A stretch of DNA of 64,000 bases from Corynebacterium mustelae (lineage in GTDB: Bacteria > Actinomycetota > Actinomycetes > Mycobacteriales > Mycobacteriaceae). Both the position numbers and the translations under genes were made by a program. The notes under the pieces were generated by a model. It made no database searches, had not been told where the DNA came from, and saw only the letters and a program-made list of their open reading frames with translations. Where the stretch lies: the NCBI RefSeq assembly GCF_001020985.1, contig NZ_CP011542.1, positions 3,100,001-3,164,000 of the forward strand, given 5' to 3'. Shown here in pieces: positions 19,237 through 28,000 of this stretch; the first letter of the stretch is position 1; each line of letters starts with the position of its first letter.

Positions 19237-19692
19237 ATGAAGTTGGCCGAAGCGCTGTACGAACGCGCCGACCTGCAACGACGCCTTTCCATGCTGTCCG
19301 TACGAATCAAGGAATTAGCACAAGTTCAAGAAGGCGATACGCCGCCGGAAGACCCGGAAAAGCTGCTATTAGAGTACGGGAAATTAAATCGCAGGCTGGA
19401 AGCACTGGTTGCGAAGATTAACAAGGTTAACGCCACGTCGCTTTTCGACAAATCCCGCACCATCACCGATATCCTTGCACTTCGGGATAGACTCAAACGC
19501 GATTTTGATCTTTACAACGAACTTGCCGACGCCGCAGCCCGCCAAACGGTGCGCTGGACCCGCAGCGAGGTGAAACTAGAGGCGACGGTTAGCGTCGAAA
19601 AGCTGCGCGAAAAGGCAAACGAAATCGCCAAAGAATTACGTGCCGTCGACGTTCGCGTTCAGGAGCTAAACTGGCAAATCGAATGTGACTGA
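19237..19692 (+). CDS. DIP1984 family helical protein
   Basis: The 151-residue, highly charged and helical protein begins MKLAEALYERADLQRRL and ends in a second long helix, a pattern I recognise from the DIP1984 family first named in C. diphtheriae. No enzyme motif is visible and the function is unknown. The likely structure is a long antiparallel helical hairpin. It is transcribed alone, convergent with the Nudix gene. The 120 bases before it have no obvious riboswitch. Confidence 0.8.
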   Translation: MKLAEALYERADLQRRLSMLSVRIKELAQVQEGDTPPEDPEKLLLEYGKLNRRLEALVAKINKVNATSLFDKSRTITDILALRDRLKRDFDLYNELADAAARQTVRWTRSEVKLEATVSVEKLREKANEIAKELRAVDVRVQELNWQIECD

Positions 19693-19888
19693 CGTTGAGT
19701 TGGTAGTTGATCATCAGTGAGTACAACGATCTCGAGTTGCATTAAACTCCTAGATCTCCGAGGGCAGGAATCGCATAACACTTTACATTTATGGCCCGGC
19801 ACTTGGAACTCCTAACAACCAGGATAAATAATAAATTACTACCGCGTACTGGGATGATTAACGAGGGTTGGGGCAGGGGACCTCAACG

Positions 19889-20299
19889 TCACACCGATTG
19901 CCTTAAAACTGGCAATAATGCATCTGAAAGCAGTGGGCCAATATTCGACGGGAGCGCCTTTTCCGCATCCAACCACTGCGCTTCGGCTATCTCACCCGCC
20001 AACTTCCAATCCGCGACGAACGGATGCTCAAACACGTAGGCACGCACGCCCCAACCAGGTTCGTTCGTCGCATCGGTGAGAAATTCACCCACAAATCGAA
20101 GTTTCTGCTGGTCAAGCGTCACGCTGATCTCCTCAGCGGCCTCCCGCACCACCGTTTCGGCAGGCGTCTCCCCCGGCTCGATCTTCCCGCCCGGCAGCAT
20201 AAACTTGCTTGTGCCTTCTTTACGAACAATGAGGATCGCCCCAGCAGCATCTCGCATAATTAATGCACTCACAACGACAACATGCTCGTATTGCTCCAT
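19889..20299 (-). CDS. Nudix hydrolase
   Basis: The 136-residue protein contains a complete Nudix box, G-K-I-E-P-G-E-T followed by REAAEEI (G-x5-E-x7-REUxEEU), so it binds Mg2+ and cleaves a nucleoside diphosphate linked to another group. Its short length and VVVSALIMRDAAGAILIVRK start are like MutT-type or NUDIX 8-oxo-dGTPase relatives, but the substrate cannot be inferred. AGGA stands six bases before the ATG. Confidence 0.9.
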   Translation of the reverse strand: MEQYEHVVVVSALIMRDAAGAILIVRKEGTSKFMLPGGKIEPGETPAETVVREAAEEISVTLDQQKLRFVGEFLTDATNEPGWGVRAYVFEHPFVADWKLAGEIAEAQWLDAEKALPSNIGPLLSDALLPVLRQSV

Positions 20300-20406
20300 A
20301 GAAAATCCTCACAGCACACTCGTTTGCTTTTCGACGCCCAACCGACGCGGATCCACTATACCCCAGCCAAGGAACCAGTTGATCTCGCACCGACTGGCCC
20401 CATTAG

Positions 20407-22092
20407 CTATTCGCGTACCCAGCTTCCGATGACGCCTGGGATTACTTTGGGTTGGTCACCCAGTAGTGCTTTGAGGTTGGTGTCTCGTTCAACGCTTGTG
20501 GTAATACCCCGTATCGGCTTTTTGCGTTTCCGTTGATTGTCATTATTAGTGTTTTGCCCACCGATCGGTGCTCCTATCATCGGGGTACCAGCACGCCCGC
20601 CACTGTTGGTCGTTCCGGTGGTTGGCTTCACACCACCTGTACTGGTTCCGTTTCCCATACCACCACCGCTGCCGGTTCCATGTGGGGTTTTCGGTGCCGT
20701 ACCAACCCCACTACCAGCACCGAAGCCACGGCCACCACTGCCACCAGCGCCGAATCCACGACCACCAGCACCACCGGTTCCGCCTCGCATGCCAGCCGAA
20801 CCAACCCCACCGGCCATACCGTAACCACCCATCCCACTCATACCAGCACCCATACTGGTACCAGTGGTACTACGACCACCACCCACACCAGCACCTGTCC
20901 CTGATCCGGGTCGGAGTCCACCAGACGCAGGAATACTCCCACCACCGCTTAACCCGGAACGATTATTCCCACCCATGCCGGGGGTAAGTCCACTAAACAC
21001 CGGCGCATGTGCTGACACACCGGAACCACCCGGTCCTGCACCTGTGGGTAGCCCCGTGACCGGTGGCATACCCGATACCGGTGCTGCCTGTGCACCCACC
21101 CCACCACCAGTAACAGGCAGTGTTGCAGTTGATGAGGCCTGTGTGCCCATACCCGCCGGACTAAGCGTACTCGTCGCAGGTGACGGCGGTGCACCAGTAG
21201 AATCCGACCCAATCGCAGCACTACCACCACCAACACCATGACTATTATCCATCATCAAATTTCTAATTACCGGCACAGCCTGAGATAACGCACCGCTATA
21301 TATCCCATGAAACGCCGTCAGATACGCCTTCTCTGCGGCTTCTTTTTCCGCAGGGTTCGCAATAGTCTGCAACGCAGATAATGCTTGGGATGCTTGGGTG
21401 TGGAAATGCGGCGCAATCGTTGACAAAATCCCCACCGACCTCGCCATCTCTGTGGCGTTCGCGGCGAAATACGATGCTTTCGCCGCAGTAGCTTTCATCC
21501 CAGCAGTCGCCCGCAACACCGCAACCCCCTGATTCTGCGCTGATAACTGGGACGCAATACCTTCTAACTGTGTCGCGATACTTGTTGCTTGCGTCGCCAT
21601 CGATTGCCAATCCGCCGCAGCTTGGGCAGCCTGACCAGACTGTGTCGCACCCAACTGCGCCACCAATGTTTCCAACGACACCGACGGAACCGGCGCAGGC
21701 GGGAGGAACGGGAAATCCGCAAACGACGCCGCCGGTTTCGACGCGAACTCCGCAATATCCTGCTCAAACGTCCCACCACTATCAGCGGTATCCAACCCGC
21801 GTGATAACGCGAGATCATGACCCGTAAACGCCACATGATTCAACCGCAGATTCATCCCCAACCACTCAACCAAATCCCGGAAACTCGCCAACACATCACG
21901 GGCACTACCCGCCCCACCCTGAATCACCTGCGCATGATTCACACCCAACTCACGCAAACCCGACAACGACGAAAACGTACCACTCAACGTGTTTCGACCC
22001 GCAATTTCCCCAACATGCCTCGCCACACTTAGTACCGAAGAAACTTCTGAGAAAGCATTTTCAAATGACGGCGAATTGATCAACATAGACAT
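20407..22092 (-). CDS. Gly-rich protein with helical WXG/PPE-like N-terminus
   Basis: The 561-residue protein has two parts. Residues 1-290 are Ala-rich and helical with no signal peptide, including an AAADWQSMATQATSIATQ segment like the helical hairpins of WXG100/PPE-type proteins. Residues 290-520 are Gly/Ser/Thr-rich low complexity (GGTGGAGGRGFGAGG type), then a short basic C-terminus. Such a build, with no signal peptide but surface-like repeats, suggests a type VII secretion substrate. This is inference. It begins two bases after the stop of the DUF3558 lipoprotein, so the two are one operon. Confidence 0.75.
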   Translation of the reverse strand: MSMLINSPSFENAFSEVSSVLSVARHVGEIAGRNTLSGTFSSLSGLRELGVNHAQVIQGGAGSARDVLASFRDLVEWLGMNLRLNHVAFTGHDLALSRGLDTADSGGTFEQDIAEFASKPAASFADFPFLPPAPVPSVSLETLVAQLGATQSGQAAQAAADWQSMATQATSIATQLEGIASQLSAQNQGVAVLRATAGMKATAAKASYFAANATEMARSVGILSTIAPHFHTQASQALSALQTIANPAEKEAAEKAYLTAFHGIYSGALSQAVPVIRNLMMDNSHGVGGGSAAIGSDSTGAPPSPATSTLSPAGMGTQASSTATLPVTGGGVGAQAAPVSGMPPVTGLPTGAGPGGSGVSAHAPVFSGLTPGMGGNNRSGLSGGGSIPASGGLRPGSGTGAGVGGGRSTTGTSMGAGMSGMGGYGMAGGVGSAGMRGGTGGAGGRGFGAGGSGGRGFGAGSGVGTAPKTPHGTGSGGGMGNGTSTGGVKPTTGTTNSGGRAGTPMIGAPIGGQNTNNDNQRKRKKPIRGITTSVERDTNLKALLGDQPKVIPGVIGSWVRE

Positions 22093-22094
22093 GA

Positions 22095-22781
22095 TTAACC
22101 TTTCAGATCAAGGAATTCTTGAAACTTGTCCACTGCTTGCTGGCAAACCATTTGTCTTGAATTACCGCTCCTGATTCGGCTTCCAATTCCCGATATGCTC
22201 AATCGGCCACGATTCGTCGAAACTGCAACCGTACACTCAGCCTCATCAAATTCCCCTGGGTAAGTATGAACATACATGCCCTCAGGGAGGACAAGACCTG
22301 GCTCATTACGAAGCAAACCCGAAGATTCCAAAAACTCATACGTTGTTGTATCTGTCCCAATCGTGAAAGTAACGGAATAAATACTAGGTTTAATATCAAA
22401 AAGCCCACACGCAGTTAGACTTTCGCGAGAAACAACCGAAAGCTCATTTATTTTAAAACCGAGCTTTTCGTATTGTTCTTCGGAGATTTCCGTGCATGGA
22501 TTAAACAACGTGAAATTAGGGTCGTTTGGGTCAAACGTCCCAGTACCCGCTTCCAACACCTCACCAAGCGTTTCCGGTTCAGCCACCTGCGATGACGCTG
22601 GTAGTTGGTGGGATTGCGGCTGGTTTTTAACAGCCAAGTACTGAGCCAAAGGCGTAGATAACCCGCAGCCAGAAAGCAGAAAGACACAACACACCACAGT
22701 TGCTATTAAGACGCGGTGTGTCGAACAAGCTGTCATCTGATTAGGCATAGTCCTGGCACGCATTGACATTTTCTTGACCAT
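22095..22781 (-). CDS. DUF3558-type lipoprotein
   Basis: From the ATG at 22781 the product is 228 residues. A hydrophobic segment ends in the lipobox FLLSGC. The mature domain has the DUF3558 hallmark FNPCTEISEEQYEKLGF and later paired cysteines (SLTACGLFD, AECTVAV, MVCQQAVDKFQ). Such lipoproteins are common on corynebacterial and mycobacterial surfaces with no known activity. A longer open frame reaches 23063 but would run into the intergenic repeats and has no start signal. Its stop lies directly before the Gly-rich gene. Confidence 0.8.
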   Translation of the reverse strand: MVKKMSMRARTMPNQMTACSTHRVLIATVVCCVFLLSGCGLSTPLAQYLAVKNQPQSHQLPASSQVAEPETLGEVLEAGTGTFDPNDPNFTLFNPCTEISEEQYEKLGFKINELSVVSRESLTACGLFDIKPSIYSVTFTIGTDTTTYEFLESSGLLRNEPGLVLPEGMYVHTYPGEFDEAECTVAVSTNRGRLSISGIGSRIRSGNSRQMVCQQAVDKFQEFLDLKG

Positions 22782-22929
22782 TTTTCTAAAACCGCCTTTC
22801 AACGCCACTGACAACCAGTGTAAAACCATATAGACAACGTGCTCTATAGAGTTAGACTCACTCACCACCCCAACCGGTTCCATAAAAAATACACACACCC
22901 CCAAACGGGTAACCCACCGCCACCCCATC

Positions 22930-23382
22930 AAGTCGGAGATTCCACCCACCCAGCACCAAAACCGCAGGAAAGAACCAGGCGTTAAACACAATCCCCGACT
23001 TCCAAAAGCTGGCACAATAACCCCAACCCACACGCCACGCTGGCAGCGTCGACAAGCAGCCACGCACTTCTACAAGTCGGAGATTTACGCAAAACCTAGG
23101 GTCAATACCGACCAAAGCTGTTCGGATTTCGGAAATCTCCGACTTTCGCACCCACCACCCCTATCAAGTCGGAGATTCCACCCACCCAGACCCAAAACCC
23201 CAAGAGTGAACCAACCGCAACCCCACAATCCCCGACTTCCAAAAACTGGCACAACAACCCCAACCCACACGCCACGCTGACGGCGTCGACAAGCACCCAC
23301 ACACTTCTACAAGTCGGAGATTTACGCAAAACCCAGCATCAACCCCAGCTAAAACTGGCCAAACCGCCACAATCCCCGACTT
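22930..23382. repeat. Four IR-bounded 72-bp elements in tandem
   Basis: Four elements each start with AAGTCGGAGATT and end with its inverted form AATCYCCGACTT: 22930-23001, 23074-23145, 23166-23238 and 23311-23382 (72, 72, 73 and 72 bases). Elements 1 and 3 are alike inside, as are 2 and 4, so a two-element unit of about 235 bases has been duplicated. The spacer in each unit carries CGTCGACAAGC (23047, 23284). No gene is present in 22782-23450. The same family recurs at 39131 and 55701. Confidence 0.9.
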
Positions 23383-23406
23383 CCGGCCCTGGGGCGGACA
23401 AACGAA

Positions 23407-23440
23407 ACCGGGTGGACAGCGTCGCTTCTGTCCACCCGGT
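23407..23440 (-). terminator. Terminator of the pks13-accD3 transcript
   Basis: A perfect 13-bp stem (ACCGGGTGGACAG, 23407-23419, with 23428-23440) lies 10 bases beyond the accD3 stop on the minus strand, followed by TTTCGTTTG. It is a good intrinsic terminator candidate with an imperfect U-tract. Confidence 0.75.
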
Positions 23441-23450
23441 GAGAGGTTTG

Positions 23451-25001
23451 CTACATCGGTGAAATCGTGTGTTTCTTTGGCAGGTCTTGTTCTCGTTTTG
23501 TCTCAAGTTGCCGTAAAGCTTGGCGCAGCGCGATGCGGGATTGGTTCGGTTCGATCATCGCATCGATATAGCCACGTTCGGCGGCGACGTAGGGGCTAGT
23601 CATGTTTTCGTCGTAGAAATCCATGAAAATCTTCTTGAGGTAGTCGCGCTGTTCTGGTGGGGCCGCGTCGAGCTGTTTTCCTTGGATCATCACAACGGCG
23701 GCGGCGGAGCCCATGACGGCGATCTGGGCGGTGGGCCACGCCAGGTTGATGTCGCCGGTGAGGTTCTTAGAGCCCATCACTGCATAGGCACCACCGTAGG
23801 CTTTGCGCACGATGAGAGATACTTTCGGAACGGTTGCTTCAACGAGTGCGAAGGCGAGCTTCGCGCCCCGGTGGATCAGGCCGACTTCTTCTTGTTGGAC
23901 GCCGGGCAGGTAGCCGGGGGTGTCCACGATGAATACCAACGGAATGTTATAGGCATCGCAGATCCGGATGAAGCGGGCGGCTTTATCGGCGGCGTCGGCG
24001 TCGATGCAGCCGGCGGACTCGATGGGTTGGCTGGCGACGACACCTACTGATTTGCCGTCAACCCGGGCAAAAGCGGTGATGATGTTGGGGGCATAACCGG
24101 GCTGGATTTCTTGGATGTCGGAGTCGTCGAAAAGTTGCACGAGTAGGTCGTGCATGTCGTAACCAGCGTTGGTGTCGTCCGGCATGAAGGTATCGAGGGC
24201 GGTTGCGTCTGCGACCTCTTCGTCGGAGGGGGCGGCGTATTCCGGCCCGGGATCGTGGCAGGTCAGCGGGAGGCGTGCGAGTAAGTCGTGGACATAGTTA
24301 AAGGCGTCTTCCTCATCGGTTGCCACATAGGAGACGTTGCCGTTTTTCTCCTGTTGCCGGGCACCGCCGAGGTCAGCTGAGGTGATTACTTCGCCCGTAA
24401 CCTCTTTGATTACAGCGGGTCCGGTAACGTACATTTCCGCTTCACCGTCGACGGCAATAACAAAGTCGGTGGTGACCGGCGCATACACGGCACCACCGGC
24501 GGATTTACCCATCATGATGGAAATCTGGGGGCTGCGCCCAGAAAGCGGCAATTGGCGGCGGGCGATCTCCGAATACATGGCCAGGGATGTGACGGCATCT
24601 TGGATGCGGGCACCGCCGGAATCTTGAATGCCGATCACTGGACATCCGATTTTGATTGCCATGTCCATTACTTCGCATACTTTGCGGCCGAAAGTCACAC
24701 CGACGGAACCGCCGTAGACGGTTTTGTCATGGGCGTAAACGGCAACTGGACGCCCATCTATGCGCCCGTAACCTGTGACAACACCGTCGGAATAGGGGGC
24801 ATCGGGTTCGTCGGGGGTGCGGCCAAGCGCACCGATTTCCACGAAGGAGCCGGGGTCTAAAAGCCGGTTGATACGTTGGCGTGGGGTTGTGCGGCCTGCC
24901 TCGTCGCGCTTGGCGCGGGCCCGCTCACTGCCGGGATCTTGTGCCTTTTCTAGGCGGGCACGGAGATCCGCAAGCTTGCCAGCGGTGGTATCAAGACTCA
25001 T
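23451..25001 (-). CDS. accD3: Acyl-CoA carboxylase beta subunit for mycolate synthesis
   Basis: This is the carboxyltransferase subunit that, with a biotinylated alpha subunit, carboxylates the long-chain acyl-CoA used as extender by Pks13. The 516-residue crotonase-fold protein has both oxyanion-hole regions (GIQDSGGARIQDAV and RKAYGGAYAVMG), YGRIDGRPVAVYAHD and the GKSAGGAVYAP stretch. It starts 23 bases after the pks13 stop, as in other mycolate producers, so the two genes are co-expressed. Confidence 0.95.
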   Translation of the reverse strand: MSLDTTAGKLADLRARLEKAQDPGSERARAKRDEAGRTTPRQRINRLLDPGSFVEIGALGRTPDEPDAPYSDGVVTGYGRIDGRPVAVYAHDKTVYGGSVGVTFGRKVCEVMDMAIKIGCPVIGIQDSGGARIQDAVTSLAMYSEIARRQLPLSGRSPQISIMMGKSAGGAVYAPVTTDFVIAVDGEAEMYVTGPAVIKEVTGEVITSADLGGARQQEKNGNVSYVATDEEDAFNYVHDLLARLPLTCHDPGPEYAAPSDEEVADATALDTFMPDDTNAGYDMHDLLVQLFDDSDIQEIQPGYAPNIITAFARVDGKSVGVVASQPIESAGCIDADAADKAARFIRICDAYNIPLVFIVDTPGYLPGVQQEEVGLIHRGAKLAFALVEATVPKVSLIVRKAYGGAYAVMGSKNLTGDINLAWPTAQIAVMGSAAAVVMIQGKQLDAAPPEQRDYLKKIFMDFYDENMTSPYVAAERGYIDAMIEPNQSRIALRQALRQLETKREQDLPKKHTISPM

Positions 25002-25024
25002 GGAAGTTTTACACCTCGTAGGGA

Positions 25025-28000
25025 TTAAAGTTTGCCTTGTAGTTGGGAGATTCGTTTGGCTAGCGCCACGCCAACCTTGCCGATTTCTGGTTCGTCGACT
25101 ACTGCCAGGTGGTCGCCCGCCAGTTGAACAATTTCCAAATCATTAACGATAGCCGACCACCCACCGTCGTAAGCAATTTCGGCATAGGCAGGCTCCAGCT
25201 CAATGGCACCATCGTGCATGCGTTCCGCGCGGAAAAGCATTACGGGCACTTCGACATCCGCCCACCGGTGCATGTCGATCTTATCGAGAATGCGGTTGTC
25301 CACGAACGATGCTCGCTGGTGTTCTAAGACGCCAGCGGACAAACCATGCTCGGAGGCATCGGTTTCGCTTAAGAATTCCGCCATCATTGCCAGTAGTGCG
25401 TCTTCGCCTGCGGTTTCGAGCAGTTCGAATGGCACTGGGAAGTCGAGGCCATAGGTCTTTTTCGCGAAATCGGAGTAGCGCTGCCACCGGTTCTTGGTTT
25501 CTTCCATCGTGTCTGGCGCGGGGTGTGCTGGTTGCACAGTATCGAGCAGTGCGATGGTTGCCACGTCGATGTCACGGTCGCGTAATTGATAGGCAACTTC
25601 GTAGGCAAGAACGCCACCGAAGCTCCAGCCACCGAGCACGATTGGATACCCATCGGCGTATTGGGTGATTTCGTCAAGGTAGGCGGCAGCGCGATCTTCC
25701 AACGAGCCTTCGAGCCGTTCCACGCCGTAGACCGGAACGTCGGCAGGCAATCTGCGCATTAATGGTTGGTAAACAACGGATGACCCGCCTGCCGGGTGGA
25801 ACATGAATACCGCGGGCGCGGTGGAGCCTTCGGGGCGAGGCCGCAGCACGCGAATATTGCCTTCAACCTCGGATTCCAGTCCCTCACGCACTAAGTTAGC
25901 GAGTGGTTCTAACGTTTCGGCTTGTTTCACCTGATCCGCCGTGATCTCAGCACCGGAACGCTCAGTAAGACGCGCAGCGATCGCGGAGGCGTGTTCGTCG
26001 CTAAGCTTTGGCAATTCGCTGGTCACGCCGTTAGCAGCCGCACCGGTGATACCGGCCCAGGTTGCAAATACCAACCGCTCGGAAGCGTCCCGGGGCGCCA
26101 CGCCAACACCTTGTGGTTTCGTCCCAACTGGCTTTTCGACGTCCACAGCTGGGCTTTCTGCCGCAGGTTGTGGCTTCTGTTCCACGCTGCCGCGCCCTGC
26201 GACGAGTTCTTCGACCAAAGCCACAGCATCGGCCACGGAGGCGTCCCGCAGTGCCTGTACTTGTAGCGACGGAATATCAAAGTCGTGTTCGATGCGGTTT
26301 TTGATCCGCATTCCCATAAGCGAATCAAGCCCAAGATCAATGAGTGGTAATTCCCGCGGCAGGTCTTCAACGTCGTAGCCCATCGCTTCGGAGACAATCG
26401 CCCGCATCCGCTGTTCTACGGTTTCGCCGCTGTTCGGATCCCATTTCAAACCAGGGTCTTCTACTTCTGTTGTGGGAACAGGGGCGCTGGCTTCCACTGC
26501 GGGGCTACCCAAAATTGGCTGCGTGGCGTCAGCTGCGATAGTAGACGCGAAGCCGTCTGCGATTGCAACGGTTATATCTCCCATAACCGAATGGACCGCG
26601 ATGGCAACACCGCCAAGGTTGCGGCGCGCCACGATGGTCAGCTCACCCGATGGTGGCAGCGTGCCATGCTCTTCCACAGCGGTCAGTTGCGCCTGCGGGG
26701 CAAGGTCAGCAATGACCGCCTCCATCAGTGCAATGGGTGATGGTACCGCGTCTGCCATGGTGCCGTAGGCGATCGACCCATCTGGCAGCGTGATTTTATG
26801 CCCCAAAACCGATCCAGAATTACTTGACGACGGCCGGGCGGCAGTCCAATACCGTTGTTTCTTCCACGGCACCGTCGGTGCGGCGATGATGGAGCCGGAC
26901 CCATACAGCGCCCCAAAATCGATCGGCGCGCCCGCAACGTAGAGCTTGGCCAGAAGTTCCGGAATGGACTCTGCCGGGTCTACCTTTCGCTTCAATGCAT
27001 ATAAAAGCTGCGCATCTGGTTTGCCCACGAAGAACGCGGTATTCATCATGCCCATCATGGCGACCGGGTTCGGAGAGATCTCCACCAAAGTGGTGTGCCC
27101 TGCGGCAAAAGCTTGCTCGGTGGCGTCTTGGAACCACACCGCGTAGCGAGTACAGCGGGTGAAATACTCCACATCATGCACCACTTCACCTGGCTGATAT
27201 ACTCGCGCCCGATCCACGGAGCTAAACAGCGGGATCCGAAGCGGCTGCGGATCAATGCCTGCGATTTCGGCCGCGAGCTCGCCTAACAACGGTTCGACCG
27301 CGCTGGTATGGCCCGCGCCTTTAACGTTAAGCAGCCGGGCGAATTTCTCTTCCGCCTCCAATTTTTCCACCAAGGCAACGACAGCCTCGCGCGGGCCGCC
27401 AACGGTGGACATGCCGGGACCTGCGTAAACGGCTGGTTCTACTCCGGCGAAGTCTGGGTTTTCCGCGATAAATTGATCCAATTGTTCAACGCTGAATTCC
27501 ACCACAGCCATGGCACCTAATTGGTCCTCTGGCAGCGATTTTTCCCCTTCGCCCATCAGACGAGACCTGTGGCATGCGATCTGCATGGCGTCGGCATCGC
27601 TTAAGCCACCAGCAGCGTATGCTGCGGCAATCTCACCCATCGACATGCCCATGACGGCCGCAGGTTTCGCACCGAGCATAGCCAAGTAATCGGTAAGTGC
27701 GATCTGGATGGCGGTGATGGCAACCTGTGCAGTTTCTGTGTCGTAGGTTTGTTCGTCGTCTGCGACGATGTCAAGAATGGACCACCCGGATTCAAATTCG
27801 ACGATCTCATCCAGTTGCTCCAGCCGCTTTTTAAAGAACGGTGCTTGGGCGACCAAGTCCTTGACCATCTTCCGATGCTGAGAACCGAAACCAGAATACA
27901 CAAAGACTGGCCCCACCATCGCAGGCGAATCCGCCACCGCGACCCCTTGAGTCAGCTTGCCGTCCGAAACCATCCGTAGCCGTTTGACAGCTTCTTGAGT

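Noticed and set aside
22782..23063. The N-terminal extension of the DUF3558 lipoprotein to 23063
   Set aside because: The stretch encodes sequence from the repeats and gap, has no signal for initiation, and would place a signal peptide 90 residues inside the protein.
22930..23382. A CRISPR array
   Set aside because: Repeats alternate in orientation and are short palindromic ends of 72-base units. There are no uniform direct repeats with unique spacers, and no cas genes are nearby.
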